A stretch of DNA of 64,000 nucleotides from Nevskia sp. (GCF_021732705.1 NZ_JAKFUM010000007.1:186001-250000), one strand, 5' to 3'; positions 18,151 to 27,234 are shown, numbered from the stretch's first letter. The notes: generated by a model not told the origin, from the sequence alone. Made by a program: numbers and translations.

Positions 18151-19158
18151 CTACCCCTTCAATTGCGCCACGATCGCGGCATGTTGCTTCGCGCTGATGA
18201 CCTTGAGTGCCAGCAGCGCATCGACGTGCATCTTCGCCTTTGCGCTGCCTCGCGGCACTTTCGCAGCCACCGCTTGAATGCTCGCCTGAGCCTTCCGGAT
18301 TGCGGCCGGCGACGGCTTCGGAAGCGCCCGCGCCTTGATCGCCGCCGGCCGCAGCTGCTCTTGCGCGATGGCCTCGATGTCTTTCCCGCGCAGCTTCGTG
18401 ACCTTCGCACGCCCGACGCGCTCGCGGTCCTTCGTGATGGCACGCGCGAGGAAGGCCTTGAACGCGGGCTGCTGAATGACCGCCATGGTCCGCAGCACAT
18501 GCTTGCAGGCCACCCCGGTCAGTCCGGGATTTCTGATTTTCGGGAACCCGGTTTCATCACGGCCGGCATTGAACCGGCCGATCGTCGAGATGTACCGAAA
18601 CCAGAAGCGATGCCGGCCGCAGTCGCAGTCGAACTTCAGGTAGGACTTGACGAGGTAGTCGGCCATCTTCGCCGCGGCGCGCGGGCTGGCCAGCACCGCC
18701 GAATAATTGATGAAGTCGATCGCGACGTAGTGACGGCGCACGTTCGATTGAGGGCTCGCGTTCGTTGCGAACTGGAACATCCCCGCCGCGTGCGACAGCG
18801 GCACAGAAAACTTGATCTCGCGCTGGGCGCGCTTGCGGTCTTCGGCGCGGCTATGGTCGATGACGGTCTGCGCAGTGATCCCCGCCCGATAGCGCCGGCC
18901 GGCTGCCTTCGCGTTGCGCTGGAACTCGCGCAGGTCCTGATCAGTGATCGGCCGCAGCGTCCCGCCCAACGTGGTGTACAGCAGCCGCTTGGCGTTGTAC
19001 TTGCCGAGGACATCGTCCGGCGAAAGGATTTGCTTGCGATCGGACTTCCGCGCAGCAACGTCGGCCGCTTGGCGCTCGTCGCGCTCCCCTGCCGCCCCCC
19101 GAATCAGCGAGGCGGTGCGCTTCTTCAGCGCTTCAGCTACCGATTTCGCGATTGGCAT
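18151..19158 (-). CDS. phage protein with SWIM-like zinc motif
   Basis: A 335-aa protein. The N-terminal third is basic and helical. The middle contains CDCGRHRFWFRY and, about 40 residues later, GLTGVACKHVLR, giving a CxC...CxH arrangement like SWIM zinc fingers. The C-terminus is Ala/Lys-rich and helical. Similar proteins occur in tail or structural regions of large phages, where they are usually called virion proteins. Its position after the tail genes suggests a structural or DNA-contacting virion role; this is inference. Confidence 0.6.
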   Translation of the reverse strand: MPIAKSVAEALKKRTASLIRGAAGERDERQAADVAARKSDRKQILSPDDVLGKYNAKRLLYTTLGGTLRPITDQDLREFQRNAKAAGRRYRAGITAQTVIDHSRAEDRKRAQREIKFSVPLSHAAGMFQFATNASPQSNVRRHYVAIDFINYSAVLASPRAAAKMADYLVKSYLKFDCDCGRHRFWFRYISTIGRFNAGRDETGFPKIRNPGLTGVACKHVLRTMAVIQQPAFKAFLARAITKDRERVGRAKVTKLRGKDIEAIAQEQLRPAAIKARALPKPSPAAIRKAQASIQAVAAKVPRGSAKAKMHVDALLALKVISAKQHAAIVAQLKG

Positions 19159-19420
19159 AGCCTGCTCGACGTTTCATTTCGCGGAGCTGATCCGGTCCGG
19201 GAAGAGTCAGCAACTGCTCCAACAGTTCGTTCTCCGTCGACTCAAGGCCCGCAGCCGCCTGGATGACCAGCGACTCGTCGGGATTGCCGTAGACGCGCCG
19301 GCTGACCAAGGTGAGGTCGTAGCGCTCATCAGGAAGCGTCTGGTACCGGATCGCCTGCGCCCACACCGGGACGCGGATCGAGAAGTCGCGCACGGACTGA
19401 TACAAGCGGGCGGCTTTCAC
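19133..19420 (-). CDS. LysM/tail-X-like baseplate protein
   Basis: A 95-aa protein with a GTG start at 19420. The pattern RYQTLPDERYDLTLVSRRVYGNPDESLVI resembles the short LysM-type module of phage tail protein X and related baseplate hub proteins, followed by LPGPDQL. It lies next to the collar-fibre gene and overlaps the following gene by 26 bases. The family call is by pattern; peptidoglycan binding is not shown. Confidence 0.5.
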   Translation of the reverse strand: MKAARLYQSVRDFSIRVPVWAQAIRYQTLPDERYDLTLVSRRVYGNPDESLVIQAAAGLESTENELLEQLLTLPGPDQLREMKRRAGYANREIGS

Positions 19421-19423
19421 GGG

Positions 19424-21421
19424 CTACTGATAGTTGAAGTACGTGTGATAAACCGGGACGGAGATCGCCATGCTGTTGCCAGCAGAGTCGCTGATGGTGA
19501 TCTGGTATGTGCCCTCGCGCGTCAGGTTGCCGTTCCCGCTGGACGAGAAGCGGATCAAGGTCGGCGATGTCTGCGAAACCGTGATCAGGTCTGCGCCGCC
19601 GCGATCTTCCAGCAGCGTCACCGTGGTGGTGTACGGGGCGGTACCGTTGACCACGTTCAAGGTCACGCTCGAAACGATCGAGCCAGGCCCGGTCGAAGTA
19701 TCGCGATTGACGCTGACCGGATTCGGCGACGCGGTCGCGCTGAACGAGCCTGACGAACTGGTAGTCACCGTGAAGGTTGCCGAAACGCCGCCGATGGTGA
19801 CGGTTGCGGAGGTCGAGACGAGCCCGCCGGATGCCGACTGCACCTGTGCGCGCACGAAGTCCCCCGCCACGACCGTGCCGACCGACGACGTGAACGGCCC
19901 GCCGTTCACACTGTAGCTGCCGCCGCTGACGCTGATCGGCGTCGCCGCATTGATGCCGCTGATGTTCTGCGATGCCGATGTGATCGCCGCGTTGCGGCTG
20001 ACGCCCGATTGCGACGAAAAGCTGAAAGCATTCGGCACCGTGTCGACGCCAGGGGCGGACTGCGTCGCGATCTGCCATGTCGTCGAGTAGCCGTTGACGG
20101 TGACGCTGACCGATGTCGTCGTCGAATAGGTGCCGGAAGCTGTCGCCACGAGGGCCAGCGTGTCGCCATTTGCGATCGACCCGCTGACCGCGGTCGGCGC
20201 TCCACCGTTGACGCTGTAGCTGCCGCCAATGATCGAAATTGCACCAGGCGCAGCAAGGCCCGAGATGACCACCGTGTTCGACGTGACCGTCGCTCCGAGC
20301 GCTTGGTTGTAGGCCGGGCTGAACGAGAAAGCGGCCGGCGGCACAACCGCGCCGCCGCCACCGCCGCCGCCGCCACCGCCGACGTTGCTGACCGACGTGC
20401 ACCGCCACTTGCGGACGACTTCGTACGGCTGCAGGTTGTTATGCGCCGCCCCGCCGCCGACGGACGAACTGCGCGATATGGTCGCTCCGTCGTTCGCGCG
20501 CGCCTCGTAGCTGTACGCGCCGCCGGTATCGACTCGCTGCACCATGGTGTTCGCCGCCGAGACGGCGATGCTGCTGTCGGTGCCGGCGTTCAGCGTGAAG
20601 TGCGTGTGCGCCGGGGTTTCTTCCGCCGTCAGCGTATGCGTTTCCTCGCCGCCCTGCTGTCCGATCGTCGCGAAAGCGACGTTTGCCGGGTCTTGCCCGA
20701 CGAAAACTCGCCCGACTCCGACCATCACCCAGGTTCCGAACCCCAAGATTTCGGCGGGGCTCCGCGTGTCGTCGTATGTCGTGTACACGCCGCCGCCGCT
20801 GTATTCCTTCTTCAGCGTGTAGATCGCGATGGCTTCAAGGTCAGTCGAGCGAAGGTACTGCTGGTGCGGATGATCTGCGGCCGTGTGCAGCCGATCGGCC
20901 ATCACGGCGAACGCTCGATCGCCGTGCGGGTCGTCAGCCTGCTCGTGATTGCCGATCAGCAGCAGGATGGCCTGTGCATTCTGATCGACGAGGACGGTCA
21001 CGCTTCCTGACGGCAAGGCCGACAGTCCCAGGGTGTAGCTCGTGGTCACCAGAAACTGATCGGAGACGTAGACCACCGGCTGCAGCGCCGGGTCGGCGGA
21101 GCTGTAGACCGCCAACAAGGTGCCGCCGCTGTCCGGATGTCCGAGGTAGAAGCCCACTTCTCCGCATGCGAACGACTGGCCGGGGTTCGCTTGGAAGGCT
21201 GCGTGCAGCCGCAGTTGGGTCGGCGCGATCTCGCCGCCGCCCGCGATCGGCGAGACGATCCGGCGATCCTGCAGCGCGGTTTCCGTACCGACCGGGTTGT
21301 ACTGCCCGGTCCCGAGGGCGATGTGCGTGACCTGCACGCTGACTTGAAGCCCGGCTGCCGATACCGCAGCGTTCAGGCCCGCCTGCGTGATCTTGGGGGC
21401 GAACGGCAGGGATTGAGGCAT
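19424..21421 (-). CDS. tail-collar fibre protein with repeated Ig-like domains
   Basis: A 665-aa protein. The first ~160 residues (MPQSLPFAPKITQAGLNA...) match the N-terminal domain of P2 H-type tail fibres (DUF3751-like), which attaches the fibre to the baseplate. A tail-collar domain follows (about 215-350: PAEILGFGTW..VGVGRVFVG, then EETPAHTH). A run of ten glycines (about 355-364) forms a hinge. Two tandem beta-sandwich repeats follow, sharing GGSYSVNGG, and then a third, divergent domain. The exposed C-terminus would bind the receptor or carbohydrate. No separate fibre-assembly chaperone is recognised next to it, although the 95-aa neighbour is in the usual place. Confidence 0.85.
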   Translation of the reverse strand: MPQSLPFAPKITQAGLNAAVSAAGLQVSVQVTHIALGTGQYNPVGTETALQDRRIVSPIAGGGEIAPTQLRLHAAFQANPGQSFACGEVGFYLGHPDSGGTLLAVYSSADPALQPVVYVSDQFLVTTSYTLGLSALPSGSVTVLVDQNAQAILLLIGNHEQADDPHGDRAFAVMADRLHTAADHPHQQYLRSTDLEAIAIYTLKKEYSGGGVYTTYDDTRSPAEILGFGTWVMVGVGRVFVGQDPANVAFATIGQQGGEETHTLTAEETPAHTHFTLNAGTDSSIAVSAANTMVQRVDTGGAYSYEARANDGATISRSSSVGGGAAHNNLQPYEVVRKWRCTSVSNVGGGGGGGGGGAVVPPAAFSFSPAYNQALGATVTSNTVVISGLAAPGAISIIGGSYSVNGGAPTAVSGSIANGDTLALVATASGTYSTTTSVSVTVNGYSTTWQIATQSAPGVDTVPNAFSFSSQSGVSRNAAITSASQNISGINAATPISVSGGSYSVNGGPFTSSVGTVVAGDFVRAQVQSASGGLVSTSATVTIGGVSATFTVTTSSSGSFSATASPNPVSVNRDTSTGPGSIVSSVTLNVVNGTAPYTTTVTLLEDRGGADLITVSQTSPTLIRFSSSGNGNLTREGTYQITISDSAGNSMAISVPVYHTYFNYQ

Positions 21422-21494
21422 TGGTAGAGGAACCGGGGCGGACGATGGGCCATTGTCGGCACTCCAATCGAACGCACTGCGGTTGTTTTCCTCG

Positions 21495-21959
21495 TCAGAT
21501 CGACAGCATGCCGCCCCTCAGCAGCGTCTGCAGGTCGTCGCCGAATGCCTGCGCTTGCGTGATCTTGATCGACAAATCGGCCTGCCAGCACGCCGCGATG
21601 GCGGCAATCTGCGCCGAGGTCGCGCTCTCATTGATCTCGTACTTCCGGCCGCGCTCTTCGATCTTGAGCACCTGAATTGCGTTCAGCGGGTTCGCACGCT
21701 GGGCCTGATCGCTGAACATCAGCCGGTTGGTCGTGTATCGCTTGTGCCAGGCAGAAACCGCCTCTTGCATGCTCAGGTCCGAGAACTGCGAGTCCCACGC
21801 ATCGACATCGACGTTCGCGACTACCAGGCTGTCCTTGAACCGCGCGCGGTTGAACTCGCCGACCTTGCCGACCGTAATCACGTCCGTGGACTGGTCATGA
21901 ATCGCATACAGCGTGACCATCCCGCCCGCGTACCCGCCTATGGTGACCTGCAGTTTCAT
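21495..21959 (-). CDS. tail-module protein, DUF4376-like C-terminus
   Basis: A 154-aa protein starting at ATG 21959 (MKLQVTIGG...), coupled by ATGA to the gene before it. The N-terminal half is beta-rich. The C-terminal half has the pattern RANPLNAIQVLKIEERGRKYEINESATSAQ, near the style of small phage tail or fibre-assembly proteins. It lies 73 bases before the collar fibre and could be an assembly or structural partner. The family call is weak. Confidence 0.55.
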   Translation of the reverse strand: MKLQVTIGGYAGGMVTLYAIHDQSTDVITVGKVGEFNRARFKDSLVVANVDVDAWDSQFSDLSMQEAVSAWHKRYTTNRLMFSDQAQRANPLNAIQVLKIEERGRKYEINESATSAQIAAIAACWQADLSIKITQAQAFGDDLQTLLRGGMLSI

Positions 21960-22756
21960 GGGAAGGGAACGGCCGATTTCGTTTCTGCGACGGTACCGTC
22001 GGGCTGCTCGGTCAGCAGGATGTGCACCGGCACCCCGGTCTCGTTCTGCGTGATCATCCGCAGCGTTCGGAAGCCAGGCAGATCGTCCGGCGTGAAGCCA
22101 TCTGACGGTACGCCTTGGCCATCGTTCGCCGCGGCGAAGCCGGGCGACTGCAGCAGGGGCACCGTCGCCCGAAGCGTCACGTCCGCGACGAGAATGACGA
22201 GGTTCTTCTGATCGCTCGGAACGCTTTGGAACAGGATGTCGGGCGTTTCGATCATGCACGGGTAGTCGAAGCGGATGCCGCTGAACTGATACGGGCAGTC
22301 GAAGCGCCGATTGGCAAAATCCGCGACCCACATCTGGTACTGAATCCCGAGGCTTCGCGCGGTCGGATCGTCCGACGCGAAGATCACGATCTGCGCCCGC
22401 ACGTCGAGCTGGGCTTGCCGCATTCGGAACACGCGGGCTTTCGGGTCTTCCGGCAGGGTCACATCCGTCGGCATGCCGCCCTGCAGCTGCCAGTCCGGCG
22501 AAAGCGACGGCTCGCGGCTTATTGCGACCAGGATCACCGGTAGCGTCGCTGACGTGCCAGGCAGGCCGCTGTTGTCGTTTGATCGCCACTGGGAAAGCAT
22601 GTCGTCAGCGCTGTCCAAGACGCGCGCTGGCGTCCACGCAATCGCTCTGGCGACATCGCGTCGGCAGAACTCTTCGAGCGCGCGAGTCGTCGGCACGAGC
22701 TGGGCATGAAAACGGCCGAGATAGCGGCCGAAGCCGACCTTGGTCTCGTCGAACAT
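21956..22756 (-). CDS. tail/structural protein, beta-rich
   Basis: A 266-aa protein (MFDETKVGFG...). An N-terminal helical part of about 50 residues is followed by a beta-rich region with proline and aromatic residues, the composition of a baseplate or tail protein. ATGA overlaps at both ends couple it to its neighbours. No known domain. Confidence 0.6.
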   Translation of the reverse strand: MFDETKVGFGRYLGRFHAQLVPTTRALEEFCRRDVARAIAWTPARVLDSADDMLSQWRSNDNSGLPGTSATLPVILVAISREPSLSPDWQLQGGMPTDVTLPEDPKARVFRMRQAQLDVRAQIVIFASDDPTARSLGIQYQMWVADFANRRFDCPYQFSGIRFDYPCMIETPDILFQSVPSDQKNLVILVADVTLRATVPLLQSPGFAAANDGQGVPSDGFTPDDLPGFRTLRMITQNETGVPVHILLTEQPDGTVAETKSAVPFP

Positions 22757-23550
22757 CAGCCGAAGGTTCCGCGCACGAGAGCCATGTACTCCGTCTGTTG
22801 CGCCATCGGCGCAGGCTGAGCGCTGCGGCGCGCTTGCGTTCCGCTTCCGGCCTGCTCGACGAGCCGATCGGCGTCATCGAACTTCGTCTTCCGCGACCGC
22901 ATGCTGTCCAGCGTCGACTTCCGGCCGGCGGCTGCGTCGATGGCCTCTTTCAGCCGATCGTTCAGGCGGGCGATCTCCGCCTGCATCGCCTCGCGGGCGC
23001 TGTCGAATGTCGCGATCACGCCCGCCACGCTTTTCACCGAACCGAGGTACTCATTCACTTCGTCGAACGTGACCGGATCATCCTCCGCCGCGTTGTCGAG
23101 CGTGTACGGACGATTCGCAGTGAAGTTGGGTTCGAGGACGTAGTCGAAGCCGTACACCATGGGCTTGTCGTGATTGATCGCGGACGAGAATCCGCCGGCC
23201 TTGTTTGCGAACAGTCCGGACGCGGCGCGGCCGGGCGCGTTGTCGAAGAACTCCGCCTGATGGTGCACCGTGCCGTCGGTATCGGCGCGCATCATCGTCG
23301 TGACGTGGGCGGGCTCGATGATCACGACCTTCCCGTCGATCACGCCGCCTTCGGCAAGGTCCATTCCGAGCCGCTGGCGCGGCCAGTGGCCGTAGTAGCC
23401 GAGCATGTCGCGGTTCCGGATGCGTTCCTGCGTCGAGGGGCTATTGATGGCGTCGACCAAGCGCGGGATGTTCCAGTTCCGCTTTTTGCCGGTGTGCCGC
23501 CGACCGATGTCGGCAAGGCTGAAGGAGATGACTGGCGTTTGCTGCGGCAT
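22756..23550 (-). CDS. phage protein of unknown function with coiled-coil C-terminus
   Basis: A 264-aa protein. The N-terminal ~160 residues look alpha/beta (GVIDGKVVIIEPAHVTTMM...HHQAEFFDNAPGR), vaguely like prohead-protease or head-processing proteins. They are followed by a helix-rich segment (about 170-225, AEIARLNDRLKEAI) that could be a coiled coil or scaffold. No catalytic Ser/His pair can be assigned safely. In a tail module a tail accessory role is equally likely. Confidence 0.55.
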   Translation of the reverse strand: MPQQTPVISFSLADIGRRHTGKKRNWNIPRLVDAINSPSTQERIRNRDMLGYYGHWPRQRLGMDLAEGGVIDGKVVIIEPAHVTTMMRADTDGTVHHQAEFFDNAPGRAASGLFANKAGGFSSAINHDKPMVYGFDYVLEPNFTANRPYTLDNAAEDDPVTFDEVNEYLGSVKSVAGVIATFDSAREAMQAEIARLNDRLKEAIDAAAGRKSTLDSMRSRKTKFDDADRLVEQAGSGTQARRSAQPAPMAQQTEYMALVRGTFG

Positions 23551-23598
23551 GGGGCTGTCTACGGTCTAGGACAAGGTCAATAGTGCGACGCGCGCCGG

Positions 23599-24171
23599 TC
23601 AGCGAGCGTGCCGTTTTCCGGGTACGCCGCCCGGTGCCAGACGGCCGTAGTTCGCGTGCGCGTTGTCTCGGTGCAGTCGCCAGCGGTAGCCCACGCGCGG
23701 GATTTCGATGAATGCGCGGTCCGATCGCCGAGCTGCTGCGACGATCATCTGCTCGATGCCGTGCGCGGCCGCGCTGGCTTCGGCCCTGATTTGCGCGATC
23801 AGGTCGCGCCGGACGACGACGAGATGATGCGCGCGCTGAGGCAGCGGCTGGCCCGAGTTCGACGCCATCAATGTCTTGCCGGTTTCGCTGATGTGCGCCT
23901 CCCAGGTGAACGCGCCGACGGCATCCGGTCTTGATGCGAGGACGCCGACCAGCGTCTCGAAAATGCCAGGAATGATCTCATCGTCCGGGTCGACCCAGGA
24001 AACCCAATCGCAGATGCCGTGCTCGAACGCGGCGAGCCGCGCGGCGTTGGTCTGATCTCGGATGGCCTGCTCGACGTGCAGCGGGACGCCTTCAGCCAGC
24101 ATCTGCCGGTGCATCTTGCGCCGCCACTCCGCGCGCTCCGTGAGGCCGATCAGCATGTGCACGTCGATCAT
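23599..24171 (-). CDS. glycosyltransferase-like (GT-A type) protein
   Basis: A 190-aa protein. WVSWVDPDDEIIPG (D61, D63, D64) is the DxD-like metal/nucleotide-sugar motif of GT-A family 2 enzymes, placed, as usual, after a segment with conserved R/N residues (RDQTNAARLAAFEHG). A C-terminal region rich in Arg and aromatic residues follows. At 190 residues it is shorter than most family-2 enzymes (about 230-300). It is coupled by ATGA to the gene before it. In a tail operon it could glycosylate a fibre or host surface sugars; substrate unknown. Confidence 0.6.
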   Translation of the reverse strand: MIDVHMLIGLTERAEWRRKMHRQMLAEGVPLHVEQAIRDQTNAARLAAFEHGICDWVSWVDPDDEIIPGIFETLVGVLASRPDAVGAFTWEAHISETGKTLMASNSGQPLPQRAHHLVVVRRDLIAQIRAEASAAAHGIEQMIVAAARRSDRAFIEIPRVGYRWRLHRDNAHANYGRLAPGGVPGKRHAR

Positions 24172-25190
24172 CAGGCGAGCCCCGTGATCGCGCCGCCGGA
24201 CGCGGTAAAGACCACTGTCCGCGTGCCCGATCCGCTGTAGATCACCGAGTCTACCGACGGTGCGCCAGACTGGATTCGGACGCTACCGGTGTTCGTCGGG
24301 AACGTGACCGACAACTGCCTGCAGTTCGTGTCCGTCGGCAGATTCAGGTGGGAGATGTTCACCGTGATCATGACGCCCGACAGCGGCGATTCCGTCACCG
24401 AATACGCCAGGGTGCCCGCCGACCAATCAATCGTCGCGCTCACGACCGGGTAAAAGCTGCTGCCCGTGACGACGGCTGGCAGCGCTTCCGGGGTCAATCC
24501 GCCGGCGGCGATGGCATCGCACGAGCTGGGCGCTGGGGACGGTGGTGGCGGCAAGGTCGCTTCTCCCGCAAGGAACAACATGACCACGGCAGTGCCGCCA
24601 TTTGATAGCGCCAGGCCATTGTCGTCGGCGTTGGCCAGCGATCGAGCGATGCTGATCACCAGAATGAAGCGTGCCGCAACGACCGACCGCAGTGCGGGCA
24701 GCACGCGCAGCAATCCCGCACCTTGTTCGCCGGGCTCGTCGATCTCGACGCCGATACGGCTGGTCAGGATGAAGCGCTCATGCGGGTCGGTGTCGGGGAT
24801 CAATTCCCGCTGTAGCAGGCCGGTCGGGTATGGCAGCGACTTGCGCTGCCAGAGTTGGTCGGCGCGGTTGCCTTCTGGCCACAGCAGCTGCAGATAGGTT
24901 CGGAGAAAGTGCAGGCCGCGCTTCGGGTTCCGCGCGCGCCATGCCCGATACAGGTATCGCATGGCGTACTCGTCAGCCTTGCGATACAGCGCCAGACCTT
25001 CCTGAGTCACGACGCGCTCGATCAGCGAAAACGATCCGAGATGCGCCATGCCGAAGACATTGATGTCGCGCTCAGGGACGCGCAGCGTGTCGTCGAACAG
25101 GTCGATGAAGATTTGCTTCAGGTCGGCCTCTACGGCGTCGGCGTCGTAGCTCGCTCGAAGCGGATACAGGTCAGGCGGGTCGACCGACAT
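24171..25190 (-). CDS. baseplate/tail protein, gpI-like position
   Basis: A 339-aa protein whose start overlaps the stop of the baseplate-J-like gene (ATGA), the position taken by tail protein I in P2-like phages. The first 150 residues are helical (YRAWRARNPKRGLHFLRTYLQ). A proline-rich hinge near residue 215 (PPPPSPAPSS) leads to a beta-rich C-terminal domain that looks Ig-like. It probably connects the baseplate to another tail component. The assignment is positional. Confidence 0.6.
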   Translation of the reverse strand: MSVDPPDLYPLRASYDADAVEADLKQIFIDLFDDTLRVPERDINVFGMAHLGSFSLIERVVTQEGLALYRKADEYAMRYLYRAWRARNPKRGLHFLRTYLQLLWPEGNRADQLWQRKSLPYPTGLLQRELIPDTDPHERFILTSRIGVEIDEPGEQGAGLLRVLPALRSVVAARFILVISIARSLANADDNGLALSNGGTAVVMLFLAGEATLPPPPSPAPSSCDAIAAGGLTPEALPAVVTGSSFYPVVSATIDWSAGTLAYSVTESPLSGVMITVNISHLNLPTDTNCRQLSVTFPTNTGSVRIQSGAPSVDSVIYSGSGTRTVVFTASGGAITGLA

Positions 25191-26629
25191 CAGAGCCCCC
25201 AGCCCTCGCTTTGCTGCGTACGCGGGGTCACCGTCACCGATAGGCTCGCGGCCGTGACCGCGCGGCGCTGTTCGGGCAGCACAGGCCCGGCAGGCGGAGT
25301 GATCACCACGCGAAGATCGGCTTCGGAGTCGGCGACGGCCGGCACGTCGCGCCGAACGCGGTCATACAGGCGCTTGTACTGGGGCTCGACCGAACCGCGG
25401 CGCGCGGCCGGCGTGTCGATGCCGTATTCGTTCAGCGCCGCGCCGCGGATTTGATTCGCAACGGCAACTGGGTCGTGCACCAGGGACACGAATGCTTCGA
25501 TCTGCACCGCGATCGGCACATCGACCGGTGGAACAAACCGAATGCTGTAGCCGTCGTCGGCGTCTCGAATCACAGCGGCGATTCGCGCTTGCACAGTCGC
25601 GCGGTCATCGCCCTGCGCTTCGATGAAGCTGACGAACAGGCGATTGATGTTGTCCACGCTTGGCCCGCGGGCGATCTCTTCCCGCTGCTCATTCCAGACG
25701 CTCAGGAAGCGAAGGCCAGGGACGTTGCGACGCACGAGGAAGTCGAATTCGCCTCGGAAAACGGCGCTCGAATCGTAGATCGACGGGTACTTGCTGATCT
25801 CGCGGATAGTCGGGATGTCCATCGGGGCCGCGCCGCTTTCAAGCAACGCATCCATCTCCACGGTGATCAGCGAGTCCTGCGGCGTGAAGGTGTACTGCAG
25901 AGCGAATGGGCTGCCAATGCCCGGCCGAACATCGCCGTTGCACTCCCCGATCTCAATGATGAACTGATCGCCGACCGCCGGCTGATACCCAACGATGCCG
26001 TCATATCCGAAGCGCACCGAAAGGCGGCGCAGCTCGTCCGACTCGACGTGATAGATGAAGTCGCCGATGCCGACGTTGCAGAATTCAGGGGTGTAGATGA
26101 ACACCTGGCCGTCGGATCGTCTGACCGATATCCCGCAAATCAGCCGATCGTCAGCCGGTGCGGCAATTTCGATTGCGAGGAACGGCACCGACTGGGCGAC
26201 CGTGTACGTCTGCGTGCGGGTGCTGCGCTGCTGAAGCACCGCGACCCCAGTCCCGCCGACCGCCACCGTGACCGGCGTCAGCGCGAAATAGAGGTTGCCG
26301 GCGGAATCCAGCATTGCCCGGCCGGCCTGCAGCGTGAACGGGGCTGCAGAGTTGTTCCGGATCAGCACTCGGACCGTCGCCGGGACCGCCATCGGCAGGA
26401 TGCCCTTGAGCGCGGCGTCGGCGAGGATGGTCGCGTCGCGCACCTTCTCGAAAGGCTCCGCGCTGCTCACTTCGATCTGCTGCGACAGCGCTGCGCACAT
26501 CGACGCGATGGCCCCAAGCGACGCCAATAGGCGCTGGTCCCCGGCCTGGTACCGCAGCGCGGCGTCTGGATATTCGCTGATCGAGTTTCGGATCAGGTCC
26601 AGATATTCGCTTCTCGTCCTCGCGGTCAT
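25190..26629 (-). CDS. baseplate J-like protein
   Basis: A 479-aa protein. The C-terminal segment with AVANQIRGAALNEYGID..., RLYDRVRRDVPAV and RVVITPP follows the baseplate-J pattern of myoviruses (P2 J and Mu gp47 families), and the N-terminal RSEYLDLIRNSI start and YQAGDQRLLASLGA are also typical. Such proteins form the baseplate wedge. It is coupled to the gpI-position protein downstream and to the Rz gene upstream (26626-26629). It is the main evidence for a contractile tail. Confidence 0.75.
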   Translation of the reverse strand: MTARTRSEYLDLIRNSISEYPDAALRYQAGDQRLLASLGAIASMCAALSQQIEVSSAEPFEKVRDATILADAALKGILPMAVPATVRVLIRNNSAAPFTLQAGRAMLDSAGNLYFALTPVTVAVGGTGVAVLQQRSTRTQTYTVAQSVPFLAIEIAAPADDRLICGISVRRSDGQVFIYTPEFCNVGIGDFIYHVESDELRRLSVRFGYDGIVGYQPAVGDQFIIEIGECNGDVRPGIGSPFALQYTFTPQDSLITVEMDALLESGAAPMDIPTIREISKYPSIYDSSAVFRGEFDFLVRRNVPGLRFLSVWNEQREEIARGPSVDNINRLFVSFIEAQGDDRATVQARIAAVIRDADDGYSIRFVPPVDVPIAVQIEAFVSLVHDPVAVANQIRGAALNEYGIDTPAARRGSVEPQYKRLYDRVRRDVPAVADSEADLRVVITPPAGPVLPEQRRAVTAASLSVTVTPRTQQSEGWGL

Positions 26630-27207
26630 TCGGGGGCCGTGTTCGCCCGCACCAGCTTCTGCAGGTCTTCGTAGTCGATCCGGTTCAGCGTTGCGGCGCG
26701 GGCGTCGGCGGCGAGATCGTCAACGAATCGATCGTGGGCGTCGGCCGCGGCGGCTGCTTCATCAGCGGGTGTTCCAGAATTTCCCGCGGGCACTGGTAGA
26801 CCACCGTCGGCGCTGGCCTGCTGGCGCACGCTGGCAGTAGGACCACAAGCGCGACGACGAATATCGTCGGCGATCGTGGTCGGCGGAACGTCAACGGCTG
26901 CTCGTCGCGCGGCATTTTCATAGGTCAGGGCGATGTCTTTGCGGGCTTGATTGATCACGATGGCGGCAGCGGCGGTGATTTCGCTCGCTTTCGCGCGCAC
27001 CGCGCGGGATTCCTCGGCCACTCCGCGCTGATAGCTCCCCAGTGCGTATGCCCCGCCCAAGGCAGCCGCAGCGGCCAACAGCAGCACCGCCGGCACGAGG
27101 ATGGCGGCAGCAGCGGTGCCGAATCGTTTGGCGAGGAACGTAGAAAGGATGGTGATCACGGCGCGGCGCGAGGTCGGGATGACAGGCGAAGCATAGGTCG
27201 CGCCCAT
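26626..27207 (-). CDS. Rz: Rz-like inner-membrane spanin
   Basis: A 193-aa protein with an N-terminal basic segment, a transmembrane helix at about residues 31-58 and an Ala/Arg-rich periplasmic helix, the i-spanin layout. Spanin pairs disrupt the outer membrane in the last step of lysis. The gene contains a complete Rz1-like lipoprotein frame (26685-26921), which makes the assignment strong. It sits between the holin-like gene and the baseplate J-like gene. Confidence 0.8.
   Translation of the reverse strand: MGATYASPVIPTSRRAVITILSTFLAKRFGTAAAAILVPAVLLLAAAAALGGAYALGSYQRGVAEESRAVRAKASEITAAAAIVINQARKDIALTYENAARRAAVDVPPTTIADDIRRRACGPTASVRQQASADGGLPVPAGNSGTPADEAAAAADAHDRFVDDLAADARAATLNRIDYEDLQKLVRANTAPE
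26685..26921 (-). CDS. Rz1: Rz1-like outer-membrane lipoprotein, embedded in Rz
   Basis: A 78-aa protein read in another frame, wholly inside Rz. A hydrophobic signal sequence (residues 19-29) ends in a lipobox LPAC, with the acylated Cys at position 32. The mature part is short and proline-rich (PPRPTPTIDS..ISPPTPAPQR), as in o-spanins. The nested arrangement is the classic embedded Rz/Rz1 pair of lambda-type phages. Confidence 0.85.
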   Translation of the reverse strand: MKMPRDEQPLTFRRPRSPTIFVVALVVLLPACASRPAPTVVYQCPREILEHPLMKQPPRPTPTIDSLTISPPTPAPQR

Positions 27208-27234
27208 GACGCGACCGGCCGGGGTTGTCCTGCG

